64,000 nucleotides of DNA from Phnomibacter ginsenosidimutans (GCF_009740285.1 NZ_CP046566.1:2414501-2478500); one strand, 5' to 3'; shown: positions 8,829-17,430, counted from the stretch's first letter. The notes: generated by a model not told the origin, from the sequence alone. A program made the numbers and translations.

Positions 8829-10241
8829 ATGAAACATCCATTTATGTTTATCGGTAGCAAACTCACCAGTCTTCTTATTTTATCGTCATCACTATTTTTC
8901 ATTATTGCATGTGGAAAGGATAAAATAAAAGATCCAAACAAAGAGATTTTGAGTGTAAAATTTCTTAAGTCCGACAGTACAGCATTCAACGAAGCAGATG
9001 TTTCTGTATTTCTGGAAAAGGATTCTATTTGGGTTTATTTACCTCCGAATGCAGATTTGTCGAGAATCAAACCGGTTATAACCTATAAGGGAGAAAAAAT
9101 TTCACCGCTCTCTGGTGTTACTATGGATTTTACCAATCCTGTTGTTTTTAATGTAACTGCTGAAGATGGTACCACCCGTTCTTATGTTGCGGTTGTAAAA
9201 GCACAAGAGGTAAATAAAGTCTATGTAGGTGATACCGGCGGGCGACTTGTTTGTTATAATGCCAAAACTGGTGTGGAGCGTTGGATTAAGACGATACCAG
9301 GGGGCGAAGGCTTTGGCTATTCTCAAGCCTGTTTAAAAAACAATACTATTTACATTGGTGGCACCGACGCAAAAGTATATGCCATTAACTCTATGACAGG
9401 TGAAGTGAAATGGACTTATCAAGCATTACAAGCAATAGAAAGTTCTCCTATTGTTGAAAATGGAATAGTATACATTGGAAGCAATCACCTTCTGTTTGCG
9501 CTGGATGCCGAAACAGGAAATTTAAAATGGACTTACACCACATATGGCAATGTAAGTGGTAAGCCCATGTACGATAATGGAATAATCTATTTTGGTGCAG
9601 ATGGTATTGTGTATGCTCTAAATGCAACAACAGGCAGCTTGATCAGAGAATACCGTACTCATCAAAGTGAAACACTTTTTTATTCAGGAGAAACCGTGTT
9701 GTATAAGGGTCATATTTATATTGGTAGCAGGTATGGAAAGCTATTCGCTTTTAATAAAGAAACTGGCAACTTAAAATGGACCTTTAACGATGACAGAGCA
9801 TCTATGGAACAATCAACTCCTATCATCCGTAACGATACCATATTCATTTTATCATCGTTTGATATGGGATCATCTACCAGGCAGTTCGGCTCGGCATATG
9901 CCATTGATGCAAATACTGGTGTATTAATTTGGAAAAGTCAAAATGGCATCGGATTCAAGAAGAACCCGGTTTATCACGATGGAATACTATACATGTCTGG
10001 ATATGATGATAAATTCAAAGCCTTAAATTCTAAAGATGGCTCTGCTGTTTGGCAGGTGTCCAATTTTAGAGGTATGGAACCTACTTTGGGAAATAATCTT
10101 TTGTTTGTTGGAGAAGGTATAAACAAAAGATTTTGCGCTATCGAACCTAAGACAGGCAGGATAGTGTGGGAAAAAACCGGAGGTCATTTTATATTCAATA
10201 AACCTCTCGTAGTAGATAACCGAGGTAGAGTCATCAACTAA
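8829..10241 (+). CDS. Lipoprotein with PQQ-type beta-propeller repeats
   Basis: 470 residues. A lipoprotein signal (hydrophobic to about residue 28, lipobox FIIAC) is followed by an Ig-like domain of the Bacteroidota DUF5018 kind (ISPLSGVTMDFTNPVVFNVTAEDGTTRSY, about 90-120). From about 130 to the end it has seven or eight propeller blades, each with VYIG...YALDAETGxLKWTY, the PQQ_2/BamB-like repeat. No PQQ enzyme active site is evident, so a scaffold or binding role is more likely than a dehydrogenase. It is clearly more AT-rich than the genes on either side, which may mean later acquisition. Confidence 0.85.
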   Translation: MKHPFMFIGSKLTSLLILSSSLFFIIACGKDKIKDPNKEILSVKFLKSDSTAFNEADVSVFLEKDSIWVYLPPNADLSRIKPVITYKGEKISPLSGVTMDFTNPVVFNVTAEDGTTRSYVAVVKAQEVNKVYVGDTGGRLVCYNAKTGVERWIKTIPGGEGFGYSQACLKNNTIYIGGTDAKVYAINSMTGEVKWTYQALQAIESSPIVENGIVYIGSNHLLFALDAETGNLKWTYTTYGNVSGKPMYDNGIIYFGADGIVYALNATTGSLIREYRTHQSETLFYSGETVLYKGHIYIGSRYGKLFAFNKETGNLKWTFNDDRASMEQSTPIIRNDTIFILSSFDMGSSTRQFGSAYAIDANTGVLIWKSQNGIGFKKNPVYHDGILYMSGYDDKFKALNSKDGSAVWQVSNFRGMEPTLGNNLLFVGEGINKRFCAIEPKTGRIVWEKTGGHFIFNKPLVVDNRGRVIN

Positions 10242-10375
10242 CATCGCCATTTACTCTGCCGAGCATTTCAATTCTACACCATTGTTAAATTACAGATGCC
10301 GTTAATTGAACCAAATTCCTTTCAAAAGGAGAGCATTTTGTAGCAAACAAATAAAACAGCAAAACACCGTATATC

Positions 10376-11704
10376 ATGACGCCCTATCTATTATACAGCG
10401 ACGGCAACGGCAACATTTTTGAAGACCAAACCCTCTACGCCATTGGCCGCAGTGGTTGGGATGCTTTTGAAGTACCCGAAGAAAGCTGGATTGTATTGCC
10501 CGATGGTGGCAACCTGTACGAACTGCCCGGCCGCAAAGGCATTGGCATAGATGTAGAAACCGGAGAAATGCGTCTTTGTGATAAAGGCTGGGCCGTGGCT
10601 GCTTTCATTCCGCCGGCACATACCAACCTGTTTTTGGCCGCTTACGAAACCGAACCCGATGCACCTACCCTGCCGCTGTTTTGCTATACAGCAGCCGGCT
10701 GGTACAACGATCAGTTTTATGTTACCGCTGTGCGTGTAGAGAGAGATGTGCGTCAGGAATGCGCCGGGTATGATGATGATACCATTGCCAACGGTGCTAC
10801 GCATTTGATGGAAGCGTATTCGCACAACAGACTGGTGAAGCACCTGATGGAAAACTGCTGCAACACTTACAACTGCCCCGCTGCCCGCAACATGGCCATG
10901 GGCCGTTGGGAATGCCCGGTGCCCAGCTCGCCTGCCTGCAATGCCAACTGCGTTGGTTGTGTGAGTTTTCAACCCGAAGATGAAACCATCACCAGTCCGC
11001 AAGACCGGCTGACTTTTAAACCCACGCCGGAAGAGATTGTCGAGTTTACCGTACCGCATTTGGAAACAGCTCCCTACCCCATCATTAGCTTTGGGCAGGG
11101 CTGCGAAGGTGAACCCCTGCTGATGTGGGAAACCATCCGCGATGCCATCATCGAAATACGGAAGCACACCAAAAAAGGTTCCATCAATATCAACACCAAC
11201 GGCAGCAAGCCTGCGGCAGTCGAAGCCTTGTGCCAGGCGGGTTTAGACAGCATACGGGTAAGTACCAACAGTGCCCGCAGCGAAATTTACACGCCGTACT
11301 ATCGCCCCAACAATTACCAGTTTGAAGACATCATAGAAAGCCTGAAAGTGGCCCGCAAATATGGTGTGTGGACAAGCATCAACTACTTCGTTTTTCCCGG
11401 CATGACGGATAGCGAAGCCGAATATGAGGCGCTGCGCAAACTGATAAAGGAAACAGATTTATGCATGATTCAGTGGCGCAATTTCAATATTGATCCCGAT
11501 TGGTATCTGGGTAAAATCAACGTAGCCGATGCAGGCGAATGCATGGGTGTGCAGCAAATGATGAACCTGATTCATGAAGAGTTTCCAAAGTTGAAATTCG
11601 GCTACTTCAATCCGCCTATCGAACGCATCAAAGGCGATTACAACAACGACTTCGCCCACTGGACAGAAGAACTGGGTGGGTATGTGGTGAATGGTGGGCA
11701 ATGA
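10376..11704 (+). CDS. Radical SAM protein of unknown function
   Basis: 442 residues. The iron-sulfur motif CNANCVGC (Cys188, Cys192, Cys195) marks a radical SAM enzyme, with SFGQGCEGEPLL (about 235-246) as the GGE-like SAM-binding region and NTNGSKP and RVSTNSA in later strands. The N-terminal 150 residues are unusual: they are beta-rich, unrelated to a known SPASM or B12 domain, and end in a Cys cluster (Cys161, Cys162, Cys167) that could bind a second cofactor. No peptide, tRNA or cofactor pathway gene lies nearby, so the substrate is open. The start is an ATG at 10376 with no upstream alternative. Confidence 0.85.
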   Translation: MTPYLLYSDGNGNIFEDQTLYAIGRSGWDAFEVPEESWIVLPDGGNLYELPGRKGIGIDVETGEMRLCDKGWAVAAFIPPAHTNLFLAAYETEPDAPTLPLFCYTAAGWYNDQFYVTAVRVERDVRQECAGYDDDTIANGATHLMEAYSHNRLVKHLMENCCNTYNCPAARNMAMGRWECPVPSSPACNANCVGCVSFQPEDETITSPQDRLTFKPTPEEIVEFTVPHLETAPYPIISFGQGCEGEPLLMWETIRDAIIEIRKHTKKGSININTNGSKPAAVEALCQAGLDSIRVSTNSARSEIYTPYYRPNNYQFEDIIESLKVARKYGVWTSINYFVFPGMTDSEAEYEALRKLIKETDLCMIQWRNFNIDPDWYLGKINVADAGECMGVQQMMNLIHEEFPKLKFGYFNPPIERIKGDYNNDFAHWTEELGGYVVNGGQ

Positions 11705-11735
11705 TGTTTTGGGCAACGATGATAGCCTGATGTAT

Positions 11736-11792
11736 TGACTAATTGACCAATTAACCAATCAACTAATTAACTAATCAACCACTCGACTAATT
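11736..11792. repeat. Quasi-periodic intergenic repeat, CAATCAACTAATTAAC family
   Basis: TGACTAATTGACC, AATTAACCAATC, AACTAATTAACTAATC and related words run up to 4 bp before the TTG start of the next gene. Same family as 1081-1122. Confidence 0.7.
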
Positions 11793-11796
11793 CCCA

Positions 11797-12558
11797 TTGG
11801 CTTCCTCTCTCATCATCGTTTGCATAGCAGCATTTGCCGCCGGCTTTATTGATGCCGTAGTGGGCGGTGGCGGTTTGGTGCAGACACCAGCCATGCTCAT
11901 CACTTTTCCGAACGCACCGGTAGCCAGTTTGCTGGGTACGGTGAAGATTCCCTCCTTTTGCGGCACAGCGGTTTCTGCCTACCAATACAGCAAACGCATC
12001 GACATCCGCTGGAAGCTGATTGTATGGGTAGCACTGGCGGCATTTAGTGCAGCCATGTTTGGCTCGTACATGGTAAGTGTGCTCAACAATGGCATCCTCA
12101 AACCCATCATTCTGTGTGTGCTGGTGCTGGTGGCTTTGTTTACCTACACCCGCAAAACGTTGGGGCAGCAACACGATGAAATCCCGTATACAGAAGCGTT
12201 ATGGAAAGGCATTGCAGCAGGTTTACTGATTGGTTTTTACGATGGCTTTATTGGGCCCGGCACCGGTAGTTTTTTGGTGTTGGTGTTCATCACCATCATT
12301 GGTCATGATTTTATGCATGCCAGTGCCCATGCCAAAATGATTAACCTCGCTACCAATCTGGCATCCATCATTTACTTTTCATTTACGGGCAATATCATGT
12401 TTGAGCTGGCCATCCCCATGGCTATTTGCAATATGGCCGGTGGATGGGCAGGTACAAAAATGGCCTTGCTCAAAGGCAACCGCTTCATCCGTATTTTCTT
12501 TTTACTGGTGGTGACCGGTACTATCATTCGCTTTGCGTATGATATTTTCTTTCGGTAA
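11797..12558 (+). CDS. TSUP (TauE/SafE) family membrane permease
   Basis: 253 residues with about eight membrane spans in two halves. The N-terminal half has AAGFIDAVVGGGGLVQTPAML and the second half has the paired GFYDGFIGPGTGSFL, the family's two signature repeats. Members export or import sulfite, sulfonates or other small organic anions. I take TTG 11797 as the start: an ATG only appears after the first span, which would remove it. A sulfur-handling cluster lies 1 kb further on, but nothing links them directly. Confidence 0.85.
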   Translation: MASSLIIVCIAAFAAGFIDAVVGGGGLVQTPAMLITFPNAPVASLLGTVKIPSFCGTAVSAYQYSKRIDIRWKLIVWVALAAFSAAMFGSYMVSVLNNGILKPIILCVLVLVALFTYTRKTLGQQHDEIPYTEALWKGIAAGLLIGFYDGFIGPGTGSFLVLVFITIIGHDFMHASAHAKMINLATNLASIIYFSFTGNIMFELAIPMAICNMAGGWAGTKMALLKGNRFIRIFFLLVVTGTIIRFAYDIFFR

Positions 12559-12578
12559 AAGCAGAGCAAACGTTCCTG

Positions 12579-12586
12579 TACATTTG
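12579..12586 (+). promoter_or_regulatory. Putative -7 element for the EamA transporter gene
   Basis: TACATTTG, 8 bp before the TTG start at 12595, again implying a near-leaderless transcript. Confidence 0.45.
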
Positions 12587-12594
12587 CCCCCGTT

Positions 12595-13512
12595 TTGAGT
12601 AATAAGCAACATACCATTGAAGGCATTGGCCTGGCTGTACTGGCCACGCTGGTGTGGAGCGGCAACTTCATTGTAGCCCGGGCTATCAATCAGGATATAC
12701 CACCATTTATGCTGGCGCTGCTACGCTGGGGTACAGCATCTATTATTATGTTGCCCATTGGTTGGGCAGCATTCCGGCAAGATTGGACGGCCATAAAAAA
12801 AGCATGGCCTGTTGTAACGTTTGCCGCATTCACGGGTATCAGTTTGTTCAACACTTTCATCTATGTAGCCGGACATTTTTCTTCGGCCATCAGTCTGGCG
12901 TTGATAGGTACCACTTCGTCACCCGTATTTTCATTTATACTGGCCCGTATTTTTTTAAAAGAAAGAATACCGGCATGGCGTATGCTGGGCTTGCTCATTT
13001 GCATCAGCGGCATCTTGTTGTTGCTGAGCCGGGGCAGTTGGGAAGTACTATTGCATTTCAGATTTACACAAGGCGATTGGTGGATTTTAGCAGCTGCATT
13101 ATCCTTTGCCTTATACAATATTGCCACCCGAAAAAAGCCAGCCAACATTTCACCCAAAGCGTACCTCTTCAGTACTTTTTGGATAGGCACCGTCATCCTT
13201 CTTCCTTTCGCATTGCTTGAAGTGGGCATGGGAGCAACAGTAAACTGGAGCTGGTCGTTGGCAGGTATCGTGCTCTACCTTGGTGCAGGAGCTTCTGTAA
13301 TTTCATTCCTTTGCTGGAACATAGCCATAGCAAGGCTTGGCGCAGCCCGCACCGCTATTTTCGGCAACCTCATTCCTGTATTCAGCAGTATTGAAGCCGT
13401 GCTGATTTTACACGAAAAAATTACCTGGATTCACATCCTTGGCATGACGGTGGTGATTGTTGGCCTTGTTATAGCCAACCTTCGTGCTACAGCAGCAATC
13501 CCCAAGCGTTAG
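12595..13512 (+). CDS. EamA/DMT superfamily transporter
   Basis: 305 residues with ten membrane spans arranged as two EamA repeats (about 8-140 and 155-297). LVWSGNFIVARAINQDIPPFMLALLRW at the start and GAGASVISFLCWNIAIARLGAARTAIFGNLIPVFSSIEAVLILHEKI in the second repeat are characteristic. Members usually export amino acids or other metabolites; the substrate cannot be assigned. The start codon is TTG (no ATG is available before the first span). The stop codon overlaps the stop of the convergent gene by a few bases (13509-13512). Confidence 0.88.
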   Translation: MSNKQHTIEGIGLAVLATLVWSGNFIVARAINQDIPPFMLALLRWGTASIIMLPIGWAAFRQDWTAIKKAWPVVTFAAFTGISLFNTFIYVAGHFSSAISLALIGTTSSPVFSFILARIFLKERIPAWRMLGLLICISGILLLLSRGSWEVLLHFRFTQGDWWILAAALSFALYNIATRKKPANISPKAYLFSTFWIGTVILLPFALLEVGMGATVNWSWSLAGIVLYLGAGASVISFLCWNIAIARLGAARTAIFGNLIPVFSSIEAVLILHEKITWIHILGMTVVIVGLVIANLRATAAIPKR

Positions 13513-14915
13513 CTCAGGGCTGCTGTATCTTTTTCTGTAGGTATTTCTTTGATTTCTTTGATGGCGTTGTAACCACCCAGCACATTCCGCACATTGTGCA
13601 GGCCCTGCCGTTTGATGAGCGAAGCTGCAATCACACTGCGATAGCCCGCAGCGCAATGCAGGTAAATGTTCGCTTCTTCGGGAAGCGTAGCAATGCGCAT
13701 GGTATCGTTCAAATCGTTGAGTGAAAGATTGGTGGCGCCTACAATATGACCATCTGCAAATTCAGTTTCATTGCGTACATCTACCACCAGCAATTTATCG
13801 TCGTGTGGCAGGTCCATGGCCAACTCATCGGGTTCAATGTCGATGATGATATCGAGTTGCTTACCTGCTTTCAACCAGCTATCAAAACCACCAGCCAAAT
13901 GACCCGCAAACTGTTCGAAACCCACCCGGGCCAAACGGGTCACAGATTCTTCTTCTTTACCAGTTTCGGTAATCAACACGATTGATTGATCAAAGGGTAG
14001 CAAACTACCAGCCCATTCTGCAAATCTTCCTTCGAGGCCAATGCTCACCGAACCGGGAATAAAGCCATTGGTGAAAACAGTAGCCGCTCTGGTATCCAGT
14101 AAAATGGCATTGCCTTCTTCCATCAACGCTTCTACTTCTGCTACGCTCAACGCTTTCATGCCATTGGCCAATACTACTTCAAATGGTGCATAACCTTTTT
14201 GATTGATGGCCGCATTCACCGCGAAATATACCGGTGCATCTTTCAAACCGGTGGTAACGGCTGTAACGAAAGCTGCTTTGTTTTCAGCCTGCAGCGCATA
14301 GTTGGTTTGCTTTTGCTGACCAATGGTGCTGAAGGTTTCGGGGCCAAGATTTTTGCCGCAGGCGCTACCGGGGCCATGGGCAGGATACACCAATACCTCA
14401 TCGGGCAGGGTGGCCAGTTTTTGTTGCAATGAATCGTAAAGCATGCCCGCCAGTTCTTCGCTGCTCAGGTTGCCACTGCTGAGGTCGGGGCGGCCAACAT
14501 CACCAATAAACAACGTATCGCCGGTGAAAACCGCATGTGCACTACCATCCGCATTGCGCAGCAACCAACAAGTGCTTTCCAAGGTGTGGCCGGGTGTATG
14601 CAGGGCTTCAATGCTGAGTTCACCCAGTTGAAACGATTCGCCATCTTTTGCTATTTGCACCGGATAGCGGGTTTGAGTACCGGGACCATACACAATGGGG
14701 GCACCGGTAGCTTTCGATAAGTCGATGTGTCCACTAACGAAGTCGGCATGAAAATGCGTTTCGAAAATGTATTTGATGCTAGCCTTGCGATCGGCTGCCA
14801 ACTGCGTGTAGGTTCGATAGTCACGCAGTGGGTCGATGATGGCTGCTTCGCCATTGCTTTCAATATAATAAGCGGCCTCACTCAGGCAGCTGGTGTACAA
14901 TTGCTGGATATACAT
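13509..14915 (-). CDS. Persulfide dioxygenase-like metallo-hydrolase fused to two rhodanese domains
   Basis: 468 residues. The N-terminal ETHE1-like metallo-beta-lactamase fold (1-240) has THFHADFVSGH (His54, His56, Asp58, His63), HTPGHT and TGDTLFIGDVGRPDL, the mononuclear iron site of persulfide dioxygenases. The first rhodanese domain (about 255-350) lacks the active-site Cys (LITETGKEEE) and is probably structural. The second (about 365-465) has the active loop CAAGYRS with Cys421. Likely role: oxidising glutathione- or bacillithiol-type persulfides and passing sulfane sulfur. It lies downstream of an ArsR-family regulator on the same strand, with a hairpin between them. Confidence 0.9.
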   Translation of the reverse strand: MYIQQLYTSCLSEAAYYIESNGEAAIIDPLRDYRTYTQLAADRKASIKYIFETHFHADFVSGHIDLSKATGAPIVYGPGTQTRYPVQIAKDGESFQLGELSIEALHTPGHTLESTCWLLRNADGSAHAVFTGDTLFIGDVGRPDLSSGNLSSEELAGMLYDSLQQKLATLPDEVLVYPAHGPGSACGKNLGPETFSTIGQQKQTNYALQAENKAAFVTAVTTGLKDAPVYFAVNAAINQKGYAPFEVVLANGMKALSVAEVEALMEEGNAILLDTRAATVFTNGFIPGSVSIGLEGRFAEWAGSLLPFDQSIVLITETGKEEESVTRLARVGFEQFAGHLAGGFDSWLKAGKQLDIIIDIEPDELAMDLPHDDKLLVVDVRNETEFADGHIVGATNLSLNDLNDTMRIATLPEEANIYLHCAAGYRSVIAASLIKRQGLHNVRNVLGGYNAIKEIKEIPTEKDTAALS

Positions 14916-14966
14916 GCATCGAAAAATTAAGGTTGCAAAAGAAAGACGAAAAATGTTTACTAAATA

Positions 14967-14995
14967 CTAATGCAGGCCTTTTGAGCCTGCATTAG
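14967..14995 (-). terminator. Hairpin between arsR-like gene and persulfide dioxygenase gene
   Basis: Perfect 11-bp stem CTAATGCAGGC/GCCTGCATTAG with a 7-nt loop, 48 bp after the ArsR stop. The T-tract is weak on the minus strand, so it may only partly terminate. Confidence 0.6.
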
Positions 14996-15042
14996 CTGTT
15001 TCTTCTTTTTCCAGGGTTGATGAACTCGAGGTTCGACAAGGA

Positions 15043-15390
15043 CTACCGACCGCCGACTAATGATTTGGAGATTTTGAAAATCTCTTCGATTCGGGCGGCG
15101 CTTACTGAGTAGAAAATGAATTTGCCTTCGCGACGGGTTTCTACAATGCCGGCTCTGCGGAGGAGTGCCAGGTGTTGTGAGGCAACCGACTGCTCCAAAC
15201 GGAGCTTCACATAAATTTCAGTGACGGTCAATTCCTCTTTGTCGTGCAGCAGGCGAATGATTTGTAAACGCAGCTTGTGATTGAGTGCCCTGATAATGAG
15301 GTCTGCTTTTTTGAGAGTGAGTAACTCAACGGTTACTTCTTTCCGGGTACCGGGAAAGAGCACCAGGTGGTGTTGATTGCTTGAAGCCAT
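15043..15390 (-). CDS. ArsR/SmtB-family transcriptional regulator
   Basis: 115 residues from ATG 15390 (MASSNQHHLV); an upstream in-frame start would add an unrelated tail. The winged helix is clear: RALNHKLRLQIIRLLHDKEELTVTEIYVKLRLEQSVASQHLALLRRAGIVETRREGKFIFYSV. The protein has no cysteine, so it cannot use the dithiol switch of sulfide sensors BigR/SqrR or a Cys metal site of ArsR. It lies upstream of, and in line with, the persulfide dioxygenase-rhodanese gene, which suggests it controls sulfur handling. A TGAAC-C-GTTCA palindrome 96 bp upstream is a good candidate operator. Confidence 0.88.
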   Translation of the reverse strand: MASSNQHHLVLFPGTRKEVTVELLTLKKADLIIRALNHKLRLQIIRLLHDKEELTVTEIYVKLRLEQSVASQHLALLRRAGIVETRREGKFIFYSVSAARIEEIFKISKSLVGGR

Positions 15391-15485
15391 ATTTCTTTCA
15401 TAGTTAAGGTGGAAAAAGCCAGGTGATGACGTGTGATATTCATTTACCAATGCGGCTGCAAATTAAAGTTTTATACCATGCAATT

Positions 15486-15496
15486 TGAACCGTTCA
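15486..15496. promoter_or_regulatory. Candidate ArsR-type operator
   Basis: Perfect palindrome TGAAC-C-GTTCA in an AT-rich flank, the shape of SmtB/ArsR operators. A further TGAACGG half-site lies at 15541-15547. Both are upstream of the arsR-like gene. Confidence 0.4.
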
Positions 15497-15622
15497 TATA
15501 AACTTTCTTTAAAATCTATTCAACAACAGGAAATGTTTATTGAACGGCAGCCAAAGCCTTAGCTGCATGTCTTTGCATACTTTAAAATGAAATCACACTC
15601 AACGCCTGTTTATTAAGACGAC

Positions 15623-16300
15623 TTATTCCGCCGTTTTCTTCACTGGCTGGTAAAATGCTTTGCAATAAAAAGGTTCCGCATAGGCGGTATCGGCCCACTG
15701 CTGCAGCTGAAACGCTTGCCCGGCAAGGGTTACAAAGGCATCACGCCATGCTGCCTCGCTAATTATTAAATTATTTTCTTTAATCAATGTCGTCCATTTG
15801 GCGGCACCGCTGCCTGCGTATACAATCCGTTGTGTGGTTCTTTCTGTTTGCAAAAACTGTTCATCCAACAACACAGCAGCAGGTGCATGGAGTTGTTGCA
15901 GTGCATTATTATACAATGCTGTAAACACTTCCATCCTTCGGGCATCAATCATAGGGCAATAGGCATCGGCCGCTGGTTGCAATTGATGCATGGCTTTGGC
16001 CATAATATCAAGTGTGCCCAAGGTGATGAGCCGAATGTTCAGCGCAAAACACAAACCTTTGGCAGCAGCTAAACCTACACGTAATCCGGTGTAGCTACCC
16101 GGGCCGTTGCTTACCGCTACAGCTTGTATATTTTTCATGGCGATACCTGTTTGCTGCAACATGTCGGCAATAGCAGGTTGCAAAAAAGCAGCATGTGTTT
16201 GTTGCTCCGGGTTGCTGCGCATGGCCACACATTCACCCTGCTGCATCAGCAACAGCATACCCTGTTCACCAGCTGTATCAATACATAGAATGGTACTCAT
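15623..16300 (-). CDS. tsaB: tRNA threonylcarbamoyladenosine biosynthesis protein TsaB
   Basis: 225 residues of the ASKHA fold. ILCIDTAGEQG at the N-terminus, THAAFLQPAIADML and AVSNGPGSYTGLRVGLAAAKGLCFAL (about 63-88) are the TsaB signature; PMIDARRMEVFTALY follows near 115. TsaB binds TsaD and TsaE for t6A37 modification of ANN-decoding tRNAs. Its ATG overlaps the stop of the upstream gene (16297-16300), so the two are translationally coupled on one mRNA. The length is usual for the family. Confidence 0.92.
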   Translation of the reverse strand: MSTILCIDTAGEQGMLLLMQQGECVAMRSNPEQQTHAAFLQPAIADMLQQTGIAMKNIQAVAVSNGPGSYTGLRVGLAAAKGLCFALNIRLITLGTLDIMAKAMHQLQPAADAYCPMIDARRMEVFTALYNNALQQLHAPAAVLLDEQFLQTERTTQRIVYAGSGAAKWTTLIKENNLIISEAAWRDAFVTLAGQAFQLQQWADTAYAEPFYCKAFYQPVKKTAE

Positions 16301-16911
16301 GAAGCAACACGATTGACAAGTAAAGGATGTGGTGTGTAGCGGGCATCTGATTCACTTAATTTTTGTAACAAGGCCCACACTTTTTCAGCACCTATGGTTT
16401 CGAGCCATTCCCATGGCCCTTTGGGATAATTGGTGCCGAGTTTCATAGCGATGTCCATGTCTGCTGCAGAACTGATATTATCGGCCAAACCATAAAAAGC
16501 TTCGTTGATAATACTGCATACCACCCTTGGCGCAATCAGCCCCGGCTGCGCTGCCACCTGTGTGAGTTGCTTGCCCAGCAAGGTTTGCAGGCTTTGCAAC
16601 GCTTCGATGTTCATGGTCCCGGATTGGTCGGTGCTGATTTCCCACAAAGGGCGTTGCCAAAAACTATTCCATCCGCAAAAGCGGGCATGTGTGGATTGAT
16701 GCTGCAATGAATAATCTGCCAACGGATCATTCACCAAAACCCAACTACGCAAATGCGCAATGGGCACTGGCGGAATTTCCATGCATATCAACAGCGCCAC
16801 ATTTTCCAATGGAATGTAATGCCAATCGGCTAACACCTGCCAATGCGCCGGCACATCGGTAGCAGGTTGTAGTAGCCCCTGCGGATCGTAAGCGTAAACA
16901 ACGTTGGACAT
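16297..16911 (-). CDS. 3-hydroxyacyl-CoA dehydrogenase C-terminal domain protein, no Rossmann domain
   Basis: 204 residues. The second half (GLIAPRVVCSIINEAFYGLADNISSAADMDIAMKLGTNYPKGPWEWLETIG, about 123-175) is plainly the all-helical C-terminal domain of 3-hydroxyacyl-CoA dehydrogenases. The first 95 residues lack the NAD-binding GxGxxG motif and do not look like a Rossmann fold, so ordinary dehydrogenase activity is unlikely. It may be a dimerising or acyl-CoA-binding relic with another job. It overlaps tsaB by 4 bp. The RidA gene is divergent. Confidence 0.75.
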   Translation of the reverse strand: MSNVVYAYDPQGLLQPATDVPAHWQVLADWHYIPLENVALLICMEIPPVPIAHLRSWVLVNDPLADYSLQHQSTHARFCGWNSFWQRPLWEISTDQSGTMNIEALQSLQTLLGKQLTQVAAQPGLIAPRVVCSIINEAFYGLADNISSAADMDIAMKLGTNYPKGPWEWLETIGAEKVWALLQKLSESDARYTPHPLLVNRVAS

Positions 16912-16977
16912 GGTTGCAAAATTGAAGGATTGCAGTCAAAGAGCTACATTCGTTTTTCTTCAAACCGAACAAGTAGT

Positions 16978-17358
16978 ATGAATAAAAAAGTAATAGAAAC
17001 CAGTGCAGCTCCCGCTCCTATTGGTCCGTACAGCCAAGCCGTGATGGCGGGCAACCTGTTGTTTTTGAGTGGTCAGGTTTGTTTTGACCCTGCTACAGGT
17101 GAATTGAAAAATACCGATGTAACGGAAGAAACACATCAGGTGATGGCCAACCTGAAAGCTGTGCTGGCCGAAGCCGGCATGACCTTTGACAATGTAGTGA
17201 AGACGACGATTTTTTTGAGCGACATGTCGTTGTTTGCAACAGTGAATGAAGCATACAGCCAATATTTCAGCAGCGCATTTCCTGCCCGTGAAACCGTGGC
17301 GGTAAAAGGACTTCCCCGCAATGTGAATGTGGAGATTAGCATGATAGCAACCGCATAA
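16978..17358 (+). CDS. RidA family deaminase (reactive intermediate deaminase)
   Basis: 126 residues of the YjgF/YER057c/UK114 fold. PIGPYSQAV at the N-terminus, LFLSGQ, the active-site Arg in PARETV (about 101-106) and the closing NVNVEISMIA are all present. RidA hydrolyses 2-aminoacrylate and other enamines from PLP enzymes. I start at ATG 16978 (MNKKVIETSAAPAPIGPYS); the open frame upstream would give a non-homologous extension. A near-match -7 element TACATTCG lies upstream at about 16946. A terminator follows. Confidence 0.92.
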   Translation: MNKKVIETSAAPAPIGPYSQAVMAGNLLFLSGQVCFDPATGELKNTDVTEETHQVMANLKAVLAEAGMTFDNVVKTTIFLSDMSLFATVNEAYSQYFSSAFPARETVAVKGLPRNVNVEISMIATA

Positions 17359-17380
17359 CTTTTTGCGTAGTTGATTTGTT

Positions 17381-17430
17381 AAAGGCATCCAACCCGCCCG
17401 ATGTGTGAACTAAGGCAGGTTGGATGCTTT
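17381..17430 (+). terminator. Terminator of ridA, abutting the icmF promoter
   Basis: Stem GCATCCAACC/GGTTGGATGC flanked by AAA/TTT, with a 23-nt loop and the T-rich tail TTTATTTTTG, 23 bp after the RidA stop. Confidence 0.65.

Noticed and set aside
13509-13512. Overlapping stop codons of convergent genes
   Set aside because: A common compact arrangement; no sign of regulation.
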